DNA of 64,000 nt, from NCBI GenBank assembly GCA_965223835.1, contig CBDCXQ010000001.1:3100001-3164000 (forward strand), written 5' to 3'. The notes beneath the pieces are model-generated. The model had not been told where the DNA came from and searched no databases. It saw nothing but the letters and a program-made list of their open reading frames with translations. Position 1 is the stretch's first letter, and each line of letters begins with the position of its first letter. This stretch comes from CAVYXZ01 sp965223835 (lineage in GTDB: Bacteria; Chloroflexota; Anaerolineae; Aggregatilineales; Phototrophicaceae). The position numbers were made by a program, and so were the translations under genes. Shown here one piece after another: positions 40,981 to 51,130 of this stretch.

Positions 40981-43527
40981 TTATGCACTACCTTTCTTAA
41001 CCGGTAAACGAACGAAAAATCGCGTCCCTTTGCCTTCGGCACTTTCTACTGCGATGCTACCTTGAATATGTTCTATGACCTGACTGCAAATGTGCAGTCC
41101 AAGTCCGGTTCCTTCACCCACCGGTTTGGTTGTAAAAAAGGGTTTAAAAATATCCGGCTGGATAACCGCTGGAATACCCGGCCCATTATCCCAAACTTCA
41201 ACCTGAATGTATGGATCATCGGGTTGAAAACTTAATTCGATCCCGATTTCCGCCCCAGCCTGACCAATAAGCGCGTCATGGGCGTTGAGCAGCAGATTCA
41301 ACCAGATGTCATCAAGTTGGCCCTGCACCGCCCACACTGGTGGCAATTGCTGCTGGGGGAGGCGCGAATAAACCTGAATATGGTCCTGTTCGATATGGGG
41401 CCGCACCAACGATAGGATGCCTTCAATCGAGTCCACCACGTCAACCGGCTCGACCGGCGCATTCTCTTCCGAAGGTCGCGCTGTTGCCAGCAAACGGCGC
41501 ACTACACTGGCTGCGCGTTTACCGGCCCGTGAAATTGCCAGCAGTGAACGATAATTCCGCGACTCCTCTGGTTCGTCCAACAACATTAATTCCGTATCAA
41601 CCAGAATTGTGGTCAACGGATTGTTGATTTGATGTGCAACCGCCGCGGCTAATTCCCCCATCGCGGTGAGGCGGGCTGTCTGCACCATTCGATCCTGCGT
41701 ATCTTGCAATTCCCGGACACTGCGTTCCAGACTATGTACGAGTCTGGCGTTCTCCAATGCTGTTGCCGCTTGCCCAACGATGGCACGTCCCAGATCAATC
41801 TCGCGTTCCGTGAAAGATCTTGCGAAGCGAGTATCACCGAACAAGACGACGCCCTGGATTTGCCCGCGTTGGACCAGTGGCAAGCCCAGAACGGCATGAC
41901 TCTGCATCATTTTGAGAAATTGCTGATTATGTCGATCCCCATCATCAACTTGACGACTAAAAACCTGCTGTTGGGCTACGACTGCCCACAAATCTGGGTA
42001 ATCTGCCAGGTCAATCAATGGAAAAGGGTCGTGAAGCCAGACACCGGCACCAACCGCTGCCTGAATAGTCAGGTCATCACCAGCTGCTGAACACAACGCC
42101 AGTTCGCTCCAATCGGCACCCAGATACTGATTCACATCATCTAATAGCCGGAAAAGATGCCCTGCTGCCTCATGATCGTCGGTGTTCAATACGGTCATGA
42201 GGCCTTCCATACCCAGATGCGCCACATGATGGACGGCTTCACGTGTCAGGTGTTGTTCCGGCGCATCAACAAAGAATGCCCGCACAACGCCAAGCAACTG
42301 TGATTCAGCCCGGACCGATACCCCCAGAATGGTATCAACGCCCAGTCGTTCGATCTCATGGTTCCTATTGCCGTGTTGGGCGTCGTCGCGGTCAACCCGA
42401 AAATACTCCAGGTCAGCCACCTGTTCCCAGGTCTCTAATGGATGTCCATGACCAACCCGCCAGAAGTTTCGCAGATAACGAGCCATCATCCGCAATTGGT
42501 CAGATTCTGGTTCCCATTCCAGAATCGCCGCCCAACCAACGTTCAGCACCTGCGCCAACTGCTGGCATATATTGGGCAGTGTTTCGGACAATGCGACCGA
42601 TGCGCTCACAACTTCGCTGGCCTCTACCAGGCTCTGTAGTTCGCGAGTCCGTTGTAAGGTTTCTTCATGAATGCGGGCGTTCTCAATTGCAATGGCTGCA
42701 TACGACGCCAGATTCATGAGCAGCTCAATATGACCATCGTCAAATTCGGCATCTGACGTTTTGTTGTTAACTCCCAATACACCGATGGGCTGCCCTTTAA
42801 GCAAAATGGGGACGTACAGCAATGAATTTACAAAATACTGCGTTTTAACCTTCTGTGGTCCCTGTGCGCCTACTAAAACCGGTTCGCCGCTTTGAAATAC
42901 CTGACCAGCCAGCGAATCATCGGTTTTGATTCGGAAGTTCCGGGCCACATCATCGTCAATGCCCACCCGCGCGCGTAACCATAATTGTCCGACATCGCCA
43001 TCTGGCAGCAAAATCATGCCTTCTTCAGCGCTGGTCAAGTGGCGGGCCGCTTCTACCACCCGATTAAGCACTTCGCTTAAGTCCAACACCTCAGTCAGTG
43101 ATTTACCCAAAGAGAAAAGGGTTTGCACCTCACTAGCATAGGCTGATGACGATTGCGTTGCTGGAGCAGATGTATGACCGAGCACCGCCATGACACTACG
43201 GTAGATGGTTGAACGGTCAAGCGCACCAATCACCAATTCCACTGGTGGCTGACTATAATTTCCGAGAACGCCCTCTAGAGCGATCAGAATCATTGGGATG
43301 CTGCTAAAGCGGCGTAATTCGGAGATGGTATAGTCGCCCGTTCGCCGGTCAAACATCGCACCATCAATTAAAGCCAGGTCAATCGCTTCATGTTCCAGCA
43401 TATACAGGGCATCGCGATGGCTGAAAGCACTGTCCACAAGCAGCGGGCTATCACCAAGCGCCGTCTGCACCCGTGTAACAACCTCATAATTCCCGGAAAC
43501 AACCAGTATATGCTGATCCTTCATCAT
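40981..43527 (-). CDS. Multi-GAF sensor histidine kinase with degenerate receiver
   Basis: 848 residues. The N-terminal ~115 residues look like a receiver fold (HILVVSGNYEVVTRV, LALIDGAMFD), but the acidic pair and the conserved Lys are missing. A clear GAF follows (~130-290; GVLGVNNKTSDAEFDDGHIELL is typical, split here as GVLGVNN and DAEFDDGHIELLMNLASYA), then two more GAF-like domains. The HisKA H-box is AAVAHQINNPLTTIL, of the HPK4-like H-x-I-N-N-P-L type. HATPase boxes are LLLNAHDAL, DNGPGIP and GEGTGLGLHI. No membrane segments, so it senses cytoplasmic signals. It lies in a pspA-kinase-regulator operon. Confidence 0.9.
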   Translation of the reverse strand: MMKDQHILVVSGNYEVVTRVQTALGDSPLLVDSAFSHRDALYMLEHEAIDLALIDGAMFDRRTGDYTISELRRFSSIPMILIALEGVLGNYSQPPVELVIGALDRSTIYRSVMAVLGHTSAPATQSSSAYASEVQTLFSLGKSLTEVLDLSEVLNRVVEAARHLTSAEEGMILLPDGDVGQLWLRARVGIDDDVARNFRIKTDDSLAGQVFQSGEPVLVGAQGPQKVKTQYFVNSLLYVPILLKGQPIGVLGVNNKTSDAEFDDGHIELLMNLASYAAIAIENARIHEETLQRTRELQSLVEASEVVSASVALSETLPNICQQLAQVLNVGWAAILEWEPESDQLRMMARYLRNFWRVGHGHPLETWEQVADLEYFRVDRDDAQHGNRNHEIERLGVDTILGVSVRAESQLLGVVRAFFVDAPEQHLTREAVHHVAHLGMEGLMTVLNTDDHEAAGHLFRLLDDVNQYLGADWSELALCSAAGDDLTIQAAVGAGVWLHDPFPLIDLADYPDLWAVVAQQQVFSRQVDDGDRHNQQFLKMMQSHAVLGLPLVQRGQIQGVVLFGDTRFARSFTEREIDLGRAIVGQAATALENARLVHSLERSVRELQDTQDRMVQTARLTAMGELAAAVAHQINNPLTTILVDTELMLLDEPEESRNYRSLLAISRAGKRAASVVRRLLATARPSEENAPVEPVDVVDSIEGILSLVRPHIEQDHIQVYSRLPQQQLPPVWAVQGQLDDIWLNLLLNAHDALIGQAGAEIGIELSFQPDDPYIQVEVWDNGPGIPAVIQPDIFKPFFTTKPVGEGTGLGLHICSQVIEHIQGSIAVESAEGKGTRFFVRLPVKKGSA

Positions 43528-43531
43528 CACT

Positions 43532-44152
43532 CTATTTCTTACTTAAGCGCTCTAAACGACGCGCCAGATCATCATCAACGTCGGTTTCAGCTTCCGGTTG
43601 GTCGGGCGGTTCATCAGCCGGTGTCGGTGAAGCCTCCAGCGAGTCGCGCAGGGTCACAATCTTCGCCTGCATCTCGTGCAAAACATCCGACAAAGCTTGA
43701 CCAACCTGCGTTAGCGGTTCTTCTGTCGGCGTATCCGGTTGGGCGTGCTTGGCATCGGCGACAGCAGCTTCCAATTCGTTCACGCGAGTAATCAACTCTT
43801 GCGTAACCAATCGATGATCTTTGAGATCAGCCTCAGCCATTGCCAGCCGTTGCCGTGTGCGTTGCAATCCTCCAATCGCCTGGCGCGCGGCAGCATCCCG
43901 ACCAGCCTGGACAGCAGCATCTGCCTCCTGATCGAGTTGCTCTGCTTCCGCTTGAAGTACCTGAACCCGGGCTGCTAATTCATCTTCATAGGTCAGCGCT
44001 TCATTAATGCGTTCACGGAGCGCAGAAACTTCACGGTCCAGATTTTGACCCAACCGTCGCGCAGTCAACTTGGGCCGCTCAGCCTGGGTATCAATCAGAT
44101 CGTTAAGGCCGACTTTCACCAGTACATTGAGTTTTTTAAAGAAATCGCTCAT
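43532..44152 (-). CDS. pspA: PspA/IM30-family coiled-coil protein
   Basis: 206 residues. The N-terminus MSDFFKKLNVLVKVGLNDLID resembles the amphipathic helix of PspA/Vipp1, followed by long heptad-rich helices (residues ~35-150). The end is acidic and Pro-rich, with a short basic C-terminal helix DDLARRLERLSKK. Family members polymerise on damaged membranes and help keep the proton gradient. It is first in an operon with a soluble histidine kinase and response regulator, which suggests that pair controls or reads envelope stress. It is shorter and more divergent than E. coli PspA, so the functional call is moderate. Confidence 0.75.
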   Translation of the reverse strand: MSDFFKKLNVLVKVGLNDLIDTQAERPKLTARRLGQNLDREVSALRERINEALTYEDELAARVQVLQAEAEQLDQEADAAVQAGRDAAARQAIGGLQRTRQRLAMAEADLKDHRLVTQELITRVNELEAAVADAKHAQPDTPTEEPLTQVGQALSDVLHEMQAKIVTLRDSLEASPTPADEPPDQPEAETDVDDDLARRLERLSKK

Positions 44153-44304
44153 AGTCTAATTTTACACTTTTCATGCTAATGCTGCATAAAGATACTGAAT
44201 TCATGCCCATTTCAGCGAGATCAATCAGAAAATGGTCAAACTCACGATGTCTTTGGCTCTTTTCCCACGAACCACCGCTTTAGTGTAAAGGGTATGTGGA
44301 CATA

Positions 44305-45837
44305 TTAGGGACAGATTCCGTCCCAGGTCAGGGCATAGACCGTCATATTATCGCCGCCTGCTGCCGGTGCGGTCGGATTTCCAGTTGTGAAAATGGGGCA
44401 GAGGTGCTCATCTTGCGGGTCGCCACCCGGTATCTGACTGGGAAACGCCACTAAGTATCGTGCATCCTGCTGTTCCATCATGGACCAGAGCGCAGCTTCA
44501 TTGATGATGATCGGAATAACTTCCGGGTTCACCAGGCCAGCAATATCCAGCAAAGGTCGAGGCGTAAAATAACCCACTGCACCAATATCGTGAATTGCCA
44601 ACAGGTCGTCAGGCATGATATTCGTATCAATCCAGTGCGCGGCTGTTACCATTTCCTCTTCTATAATACGGACGTCCTTTGCATAAATACCGGGACCAGC
44701 CACCAAAGCGAAATAAACAAAGACTGCTGTCGCTGCACCAGCAAAGCTGCGGGTCAAGACTCGTCCAGCAACGCTGCGACGCCCTATTTCAAGCAACTGA
44801 CTTGAACCAACGACACCGGCGACGATCAGCGCGGGCAATATCGGAATAACGTAGCGACCATGCTGATACGGAGCTGGTAGACGCGCCGCATATAGCAGGA
44901 CCAACGCCAGCGGCCACGCCACCAGCAACCAGTAGAATAACCATCCACGGTCAATCCCCCTTTTTCCCCAGAGTACATAGCCATAATACAAAAGACCTGG
45001 GACCAAAAGCAATTGTCCCCCGGCCAGCAACGGCTTTAACATATCGACCACACGCTGGAGGTAGCTGACATTCGCCAGAATGGGTGCCACCTGCGCCTGT
45101 TTTGCAGCGGCGGTATCTGGCAACAATCCGCCAGTGATCTGCAAGTTAAACAGCAGATAGGGCAACAATACGAGGCCAAAGCCCACCACCGCCGCCATAC
45201 CCCACAGGAGTGTCCGCCGTGGTCTTATGATAAGCAAGGCCAGCCCAACCAGCCCTGCCAACAACACACCTTCAGGCCGGGTAAGCGCTGCTAATCCACT
45301 CAATGCACCAAACATGAAGCCTCGTATCCACACAGCAGGTTGCAGATCATTCGCCAATTCCCGCCGGCCAACTGCGATGAGTACCAGCGTAAACATGGCG
45401 AAGATCATAGTTTCCATACCCGAAACACCAGCCCATACCAGATGCCAGGCCAATAGTAAAGCCAGGCCGGTGACGAAGCCAACATGACGCTGACCCGGTA
45501 GCAAATGCGCTGCGAGACGCGCCCCAAGCATCGCGGTAATTGCCAGTGCAACCGTCCCTAGTAGATGAGTCCAGAAAAAGTAGGGTGCATTCAAGAAATA
45601 ACCCACCGCCAGCAGTACTGTATACAATGGCGCGGTTGATGCTGCACTTGGTTCACCGGGAATAAAGGCCCATTCGCCATGTTGTGCCAGGTTACGTCCA
45701 TACACCTGATGAATCCAGCTATCATCAAGCGGGAATCCCTGACCACCGGCCACTACCACATAAAGGACGACCAGCCCAGAAGCCAGCAATACAAACACCC
45801 CATCACGCAGTGTCAGAGAATTAATGATTGATCGCAT
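44305..45837 (-). CDS. GT-C-type membrane protein (GT39-like)
   Basis: 510 residues, about 11-12 hydrophobic segments. After the first helix comes an acidic loop, GFPLDDSWIHQVYGRNLAQ, in the position of the catalytic Asp-rich loop of lipid-dependent GT-C enzymes. The C-terminal ~130 residues form a soluble domain (HDIGAVGYFTPRPLLDIAGL). Such enzymes take sugars from polyprenyl-phosphate donors outside the membrane. The start at 45837 overlaps the upstream gene by 17 bases. The exact family beyond GT-C is not certain. Confidence 0.75.
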   Translation of the reverse strand: MRSIINSLTLRDGVFVLLASGLVVLYVVVAGGQGFPLDDSWIHQVYGRNLAQHGEWAFIPGEPSAASTAPLYTVLLAVGYFLNAPYFFWTHLLGTVALAITAMLGARLAAHLLPGQRHVGFVTGLALLLAWHLVWAGVSGMETMIFAMFTLVLIAVGRRELANDLQPAVWIRGFMFGALSGLAALTRPEGVLLAGLVGLALLIIRPRRTLLWGMAAVVGFGLVLLPYLLFNLQITGGLLPDTAAAKQAQVAPILANVSYLQRVVDMLKPLLAGGQLLLVPGLLYYGYVLWGKRGIDRGWLFYWLLVAWPLALVLLYAARLPAPYQHGRYVIPILPALIVAGVVGSSQLLEIGRRSVAGRVLTRSFAGAATAVFVYFALVAGPGIYAKDVRIIEEEMVTAAHWIDTNIMPDDLLAIHDIGAVGYFTPRPLLDIAGLVNPEVIPIIINEAALWSMMEQQDARYLVAFPSQIPGGDPQDEHLCPIFTTGNPTAPAAGGDNMTVYALTWDGICP

Positions 45838-47413
45838 ATAACCGAACACCCGGAACATTAATCTCAACTTCTGTCAGAAAATCGGGCGGTGCATCAGGAA
45901 TGGAGCGCAACGGCGCTGGCACTTGCCATACGATATCGTCCGACTCGGTTGTGCTCGACTCCAACACCAGGTAATCAATATCGTATTGGCGTGCCAGATC
46001 AAGTAAGATCGGTGGGGCTGCATTGGGCAAGACGGCTCCACCCAACCCGGTAAAATAAAATAATCGCGGTGGATCATTAATCAGCACACGGGCATCCAGC
46101 GGCAGTTGGTCGCGCAGTGCCGGATAAAGCGCCGAAGTCGAGTCGCGCTGAGTCAGCCGGGGCAGGGTTGTCATGGCACTCAAGCAAATTGCCAGCGCCA
46201 CCAACGCGACCGAAAAAATCTGCCGTGCTCGCTGCGGCTGCCAGTGTCGTCGTCGCGCCGCTATCCAGCCAATGATATCATCCAGCCCGACGGCACCGAG
46301 CGCCATCCACCAGGGAACTAACGCCGCTGCCGAATGAAAAACACCGCCCCGTAAACCGGGATAGGGAAAAATCAGGGTCATCGCCATATGCATCCCCAGC
46401 GTGTACAACCAGAACCCGCGTAGAAATGGTTTGTGTCGCCGCCGCCACAACGCGATTAGCATCAAGGGCGCAACAACAATCAACCCCTCGACCGCAATCA
46501 GGGTCATCAAGCCCCCGGTAAGCGCTTCCCAACGAGACTGAAACAAGATGCCGGGACCATTTGCGAAAAAGGTCGCTGCCGTCGCCCCTGCCGGGTAATT
46601 AAAAATGTCGTCGTACCGGGTAAACCAAATACCCTGTGCGCCGCCCAATGGCAACGGTGTACCGATTAGATTCAAATTGCGCATGAACCAGGGCAGCATC
46701 ACCAACCCATAACCCAGCGTCATCATGCCCAAATAGAATAAACGCCATAATACGCCTCGTTCCGCCTGTCGCCGCCCAGCCTGACTATAAAACGGCCATA
46801 ATATCGCTGCCCAACCTGCGAACAATAACACTAGACCATCAGCCCGGGTGAGGTGCCCTAATCCGGCACAAAGCCCCGCTAATAACCAGTACCAAACTCG
46901 CCTTTGGCCCATTTCCAACGCCAGCCCGATCATGAGCAGACATAACGCGCCCACCAACGCATAAGGTGCGAATGTATCAATCGTTCCCCAGAAGGGCACA
47001 AAAAAACCACTGAACAAGGTGAGTAAACCGGCTAACCACGCGTGGAACCGCGTCTTACCGAGACGCTGCCCCAACCAGAAGCCGACGTACACCGTCGTGG
47101 CATACATCAGCGTAAACGGTAGTTGCGCCGCCCCATAACTATCCGGCATGCCAAACAGCCACATGCCCAACGCCGCACTCAACGATGTCAACGGCATCCA
47201 GTACAGGTGGGATGGCGCGGGCAAATAATCCACCGCACCAACGTAGAACCAGACATAATGGTCGGTCAGGCCCTGACCGTTCACCAACTGCTGGGCAGCA
47301 TTATAATGATAAAAGGCGTCGGTAAATGTGGGCGCAACGACACTGACCCGCGTGATAATAAATGCGCCGACCAACGCCACCAGCGAAAATATAAGATGAT
47401 CGCGCCGCTTCAT
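45821..47413 (-). CDS. GT-C-type membrane protein (GT39-like)
   Basis: 530 residues with ~12 hydrophobic segments. The first outer loop reads APTFTDAFYHYNAAQQLVNG, with an acidic residue in the expected catalytic position. A short soluble C-terminal domain (LRDQLPLDARVLINDPPRL) follows. It overlaps the downstream GT-C gene by 17 bases, so the two are co-translated and perhaps act in sequence. Confidence 0.75.
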   Translation of the reverse strand: MKRRDHLIFSLVALVGAFIITRVSVVAPTFTDAFYHYNAAQQLVNGQGLTDHYVWFYVGAVDYLPAPSHLYWMPLTSLSAALGMWLFGMPDSYGAAQLPFTLMYATTVYVGFWLGQRLGKTRFHAWLAGLLTLFSGFFVPFWGTIDTFAPYALVGALCLLMIGLALEMGQRRVWYWLLAGLCAGLGHLTRADGLVLLFAGWAAILWPFYSQAGRRQAERGVLWRLFYLGMMTLGYGLVMLPWFMRNLNLIGTPLPLGGAQGIWFTRYDDIFNYPAGATAATFFANGPGILFQSRWEALTGGLMTLIAVEGLIVVAPLMLIALWRRRHKPFLRGFWLYTLGMHMAMTLIFPYPGLRGGVFHSAAALVPWWMALGAVGLDDIIGWIAARRRHWQPQRARQIFSVALVALAICLSAMTTLPRLTQRDSTSALYPALRDQLPLDARVLINDPPRLFYFTGLGGAVLPNAAPPILLDLARQYDIDYLVLESSTTESDDIVWQVPAPLRSIPDAPPDFLTEVEINVPGVRLYAINH

Positions 47414-47509
47414 AACACCTGATATTTGTTACGTTACCAGACTCAAACCGAAATGCTATATCACCCCGGTAAGTTTTAATCTTACTCGCAATCTGTATTG
47501 ATTGTAGCT

Positions 47510-48763
47510 TTAGATAATTGCAGCCGGCGCGGCTGTTTTCGTCGAGGCGATTAAAGGCGAGTGTGTAAACCAAAGTTTCCGCGTCAACCACAACAATGTC
47601 ATTATGCTAAACGGCAATGGCAGATAAGTTGCTGGTTGCTCAAACTCGCCTTCGACTGTTAACAAAAAATGTACCCAGGGAAGCACAGTTAAGCCAACCA
47701 GCATCAAACTTACCCACAGGCTCCCCCACTTGCGATCTCGGCGGGATAATTCCGCAAAATAAAACATCAATGGCAAGATAAACACGACATAGTGGGGTGT
47801 TGCAGTACGTGGGGCGACCAGATTTGTCACGGTCAAAGTAATCACACAAATCCACAGCCACCGTTCCTGATGTCCTTGCAGCAAAACTTGATACCATGTC
47901 CAAAGCATTAACCCAATAAAAGCCGCGTTGACAATCCACTCAAAGTAATCTGGCAACCCCAGATAATAATTCGTAATGATCCAAACGGGAGATGCCAGCG
48001 CAGTGTAAGACGTATAATTGCCCACTTGCTGAACCCAGTCAGTTAACCACGACGGCATCAACACAAATGACATCAGCACCAGCACAGCCATCGCACTACT
48101 GAAAGATGAGAGGAAGCGCCAGCGCCGCACCCGCAACCCCCATAACAACAAAAACGGTACGATGAGAAATCCCATCTGCGGCTTTATCGTCGAGATCGCC
48201 AGCGCAACCCCAGCGACTTCATTCTGGTTTCGCAACAATGCCCATATTGTCAGGATTTCCAGAAAGTAGACGAGAATAGCGAGCTGACCGAGGATTAGGC
48301 CACGGGCTGAACTATAAAAAACCAGCGTCCACAACACAAGCAGCCCCAACAGCCAAGATTTCGGTTTCCATCCCAAAATATCCAATATCAAAAATAATGA
48401 AATCACCAAACAGGCTTCAAAAATAACCATCCAAATCGCTGTAGCCCAGGCATAAGATGTGAAAACCACCGGCAGCAGCAGTAACACGGTATAAAATGGA
48501 TATGCAAAATACCCCGGATCTTCGCCCTCGATGGCTGGTCTTCCAAAAATCCGATCTTGAATGTTAAAACTCGCTTCCTCACCATATGGATTTAAACCGT
48601 CAACCCAAAATGACCGCGCCCCCTCCCAACGGGACATGAAATCATTATGGCCGGGATATAATGATGTCAGATTCTGATATGTTAGAATGACAGCCCCAAC
48701 CAATATCACACCAATCACTATACTAAAGACAAGATAACGAACTGAAATCAACTTACGATACAC
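47510..48763 (-). CDS. GT87-like polyprenol-phosphate-dependent glycosyltransferase
   Basis: 417 residues, ~10 hydrophobic segments. The loop after helix 1, HNDFMSRWEGARSFWVDGLN followed by PYG, matches the GT87/DUF2029 pattern of a D-containing loop and an 'NPYg/YPPl'-like motif. Known GT87 members (e.g. mycobacterial PimE) add mannose from polyprenyl-phosphate-mannose. It overlaps the upstream GT39 gene by 16 bases. Confidence 0.75.
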   Translation of the reverse strand: MYRKLISVRYLVFSIVIGVILVGAVILTYQNLTSLYPGHNDFMSRWEGARSFWVDGLNPYGEEASFNIQDRIFGRPAIEGEDPGYFAYPFYTVLLLLPVVFTSYAWATAIWMVIFEACLVISLFLILDILGWKPKSWLLGLLVLWTLVFYSSARGLILGQLAILVYFLEILTIWALLRNQNEVAGVALAISTIKPQMGFLIVPFLLLWGLRVRRWRFLSSFSSAMAVLVLMSFVLMPSWLTDWVQQVGNYTSYTALASPVWIITNYYLGLPDYFEWIVNAAFIGLMLWTWYQVLLQGHQERWLWICVITLTVTNLVAPRTATPHYVVFILPLMFYFAELSRRDRKWGSLWVSLMLVGLTVLPWVHFLLTVEGEFEQPATYLPLPFSIMTLLWLTRKLWFTHSPLIASTKTAAPAAII

Positions 48764-50307
48764 GTTGCATCCTCAATCTTTGGGTCAGTGAACAGGCTGA
48801 TCTCCAGGTCATTAAAATATTGTGTTTCCACCAGTGTATAATTTCCCGCCAACCAGTCTAGAGCTTCGCGCAATTCTGGACGACCGGCGGCTGCATATTC
48901 ACGTGCTGCAAAATTGTAGTTCACCCACCAAACCCGCTCCCCGCCCGCCGCTGCACTTTGGATGCAGTTCTCAGCAAACAACTGTAACGCTTCCTGAGTC
49001 GGTAAGGCGAGTGTGTCCTGAGGGCTTCCCGGTGCATCGCCAATAAATCGTTGGTCCAAATCGCGCTCATAATAAATCATCGGGATGCCAATTAATTTAT
49101 TTTGGTTCACCACGACATCTCCAGCCCGCCAATGATGACTGATATATGCCGCGCCTACCTGATATGGTGAATTGGGGAACGTTGCCCAGGTATACTGATA
49201 GAAAAGGCCCATTGCCACCAATGCTAAGCCGATACTGCCGATTAACCCCGCGATGGGTCGTGGCAAGCCACTACGCAAAAAAAACCATGCCAGCACAATG
49301 TACAACATCAATGCCGACGGCAGCAGCCCACGTTCCAGGTAAAGCGGTTGCCATTGGGATGCCAACCACAGCAAAGCCGGCGGACCAACTGCCAGCCACA
49401 ATACAAAAAATATGCTATTCTGATGTGGCTTTCGGGGAATTGGCCGTCTCAGATAAAATACAACTTGAATGATGACCAATACGGTAAGGATTAATGCGCC
49501 AGTCAACGCCATCATAAACATCGGTTGCGGAAGGTCAAGATTGACAACCAGAAATGCGTAAAGTGTTCGTAAGGGTCTTGCAAAACTAGCCGGTTCAATC
49601 CACGTCAATGACTGCATCTTACCCAATTGACTCGGTAAGTTCACCAGCCAGGGCAGATAAATGATTAATGCAACGATGCCACCCACAAAAACGCGGATAA
49701 TTTGATCGCCCCGACGCGCCAGTATCGGAACCAGGGCCAGCGTCACCAGGTAAAATGATGCAAGCTGCTGCGAGTACATCGCTAAAGCTGCCATGACCCC
49801 AAATAGGAGCCACCAACCCCAACCACGCCGTGTTGAACCGGCTTTCCAACCTCGAACAAAACACCAGGTCGTTAACATCAAAAACAAAGCCAGGAGAACA
49901 TACATGCGGGTTTCTTGAGAATATTGCACATGGAAAGGAGCAATCGCTGCGATCACACCGGCCCATAATGCCATCTGCCGATCAAATAAATCGTGGGCGA
50001 TCTGATATACGACAAAAACTGTCGCCACACCCAACACCACGCTCCACAAGCGCACCGCAAATGGGCTTTGACCCATGAGACGCATCCAGGCATTTAAGGT
50101 GCTGTAGAATAACAACGGATGGGCTTCGGCTGCCCCTTCATGCGCGGCCACAGATAACGTACCATGCACCATAGCCTCCCAACCAGCCTCGGCAAACAGA
50201 ACTGTGAAGGCTTCGTCATACCATAAACTTCGCCCGTCCAGATTAACCAGCCGCAGCGTAAATGCCAGCAACACGATAAGAGCTGCGGGCAACCAATTCT
50301 TCAACAT
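48748..50307 (-). CDS. GT39/ArnT-like dolichyl- or polyprenyl-phosphate sugar transferase
   Basis: 519 residues. The signature RSLWYDEAFTVLFAE after the first helix is the classic PMT/GT39 'lWyDEa' motif with the catalytic acidic pair. SQETRMYVLLALFLMLTTW is another common stretch of the family. About 11 membrane segments are followed by a soluble C-terminal domain (HHWRAGDVVVNQNKLIG). It is the most clearly recognisable GT39 member in the region. Confidence 0.85.
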   Translation of the reverse strand: MLKNWLPAALIVLLAFTLRLVNLDGRSLWYDEAFTVLFAEAGWEAMVHGTLSVAAHEGAAEAHPLLFYSTLNAWMRLMGQSPFAVRLWSVVLGVATVFVVYQIAHDLFDRQMALWAGVIAAIAPFHVQYSQETRMYVLLALFLMLTTWCFVRGWKAGSTRRGWGWWLLFGVMAALAMYSQQLASFYLVTLALVPILARRGDQIIRVFVGGIVALIIYLPWLVNLPSQLGKMQSLTWIEPASFARPLRTLYAFLVVNLDLPQPMFMMALTGALILTVLVIIQVVFYLRRPIPRKPHQNSIFFVLWLAVGPPALLWLASQWQPLYLERGLLPSALMLYIVLAWFFLRSGLPRPIAGLIGSIGLALVAMGLFYQYTWATFPNSPYQVGAAYISHHWRAGDVVVNQNKLIGIPMIYYERDLDQRFIGDAPGSPQDTLALPTQEALQLFAENCIQSAAAGGERVWWVNYNFAAREYAAAGRPELREALDWLAGNYTLVETQYFNDLEISLFTDPKIEDATCIVS

Positions 50308-50313
50308 TTAGTG

Positions 50314-50670
50314 CTATCTCGGGCGTTTAAACAATAAGCGGTAGAAATCGCCGCCCTCCAATTCTTCGGAGACCAGCTCCCAGCCGTCCGCACCATATTC
50401 ATTCAAAATACGCGAATAATAATGATCAACAGTGGTCGAGCAGCCATCATTCATGACCAAAGCCACATTGCTAAGCAGTCGTTCGCTGGCCTTGACATAC
50501 ACTTCCAAATATTCCCAATTCGCCACTGCACCCTCCTGAATTTCGTCTAGCTTCGCCAGCCAGTTCTGCGCCGTTGGGCTGGTCGGCATCGTAGACAGCA
50601 CAGCCCGTGCCGCATTCCAATGATTTTCCATAATTAATTCACGCGCTGCCTGCAACTTATGATTGGACAT
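50314..50670 (-). CDS. Small protein with DUF4177-like domain
   Basis: 118 residues. The N-terminal ~45 residues (ELIMENHWNAARAVLSTMP, WLAKLDEIQ) look like a single TPR-like helical pair. The rest has WEYLEVYV and LNEYGADGWELVSEE, the pattern of DUF4177. GGAAGG precedes ATG 50670 at good spacing; an upstream ATG at 50688 is less likely. It begins a run of three small soluble proteins inside the membrane-protein cluster. Function unknown. Confidence 0.75.
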   Translation of the reverse strand: MSNHKLQAARELIMENHWNAARAVLSTMPTSPTAQNWLAKLDEIQEGAVANWEYLEVYVKASERLLSNVALVMNDGCSTTVDHYYSRILNEYGADGWELVSEELEGGDFYRLLFKRPR

Positions 50671-50734
50671 GCTATGATGACCTTCCATTGTTCGAGGGTA
50701 TAAACATATCTAGTTTACATCAGAGTGCGTACAA

Positions 50735-51079
50735 TCACTTCCACGAGGGCGGCAGATTCAGCTTTTTGCGCTTTAATTGCTCAATTTCCTGCTTTTGCTG
50801 TTTCATTTTTGTATATAGTTGCTCAAGTTCCTGTTCCAATTCAGCGATCCGTGCCCGCAGGGTTGCATTTTCCCGCGCCAGGAATTCGCCTTCCAGGTTA
50901 CGATCGACGCCCAGTTTGAGCGCATTCTCTGTCTCGGCCAGGTAAGCATAATGATGCTCAATCAACTGCAATGTGATTTCGGCAAACAGGTTGTAACCCG
51001 AGGCAACCAGGGTCTTACGGGCTTCGCGCTGAAAAATAGCGATCTGGTCATCTGTGAGTTGTTGGCTGTCTTTGGTCAT
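50735..51079 (-). CDS. Small coiled-coil protein
   Basis: 114 residues. An N-terminal helical part (LTDDQIAIFQREARKTLVAS) is followed by a strong coiled coil (residues ~60-105) rich in Glu, Leu, Lys and Gln, such as LRARIAELEQELEQLYTKM. The tail is basic. No family recognised. It sits between two genes for DUF4177-like proteins on the same strand and may act as their scaffold (inference). Confidence 0.72.
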   Translation of the reverse strand: MTKDSQQLTDDQIAIFQREARKTLVASGYNLFAEITLQLIEHHYAYLAETENALKLGVDRNLEGEFLARENATLRARIAELEQELEQLYTKMKQQKQEIEQLKRKKLNLPPSWK

Positions 51080-51130
51080 ATCTTCAAGCTCTCCTCAAAC
51101 TCTAGGATACACCAAATTGCCGTCGCTGGT

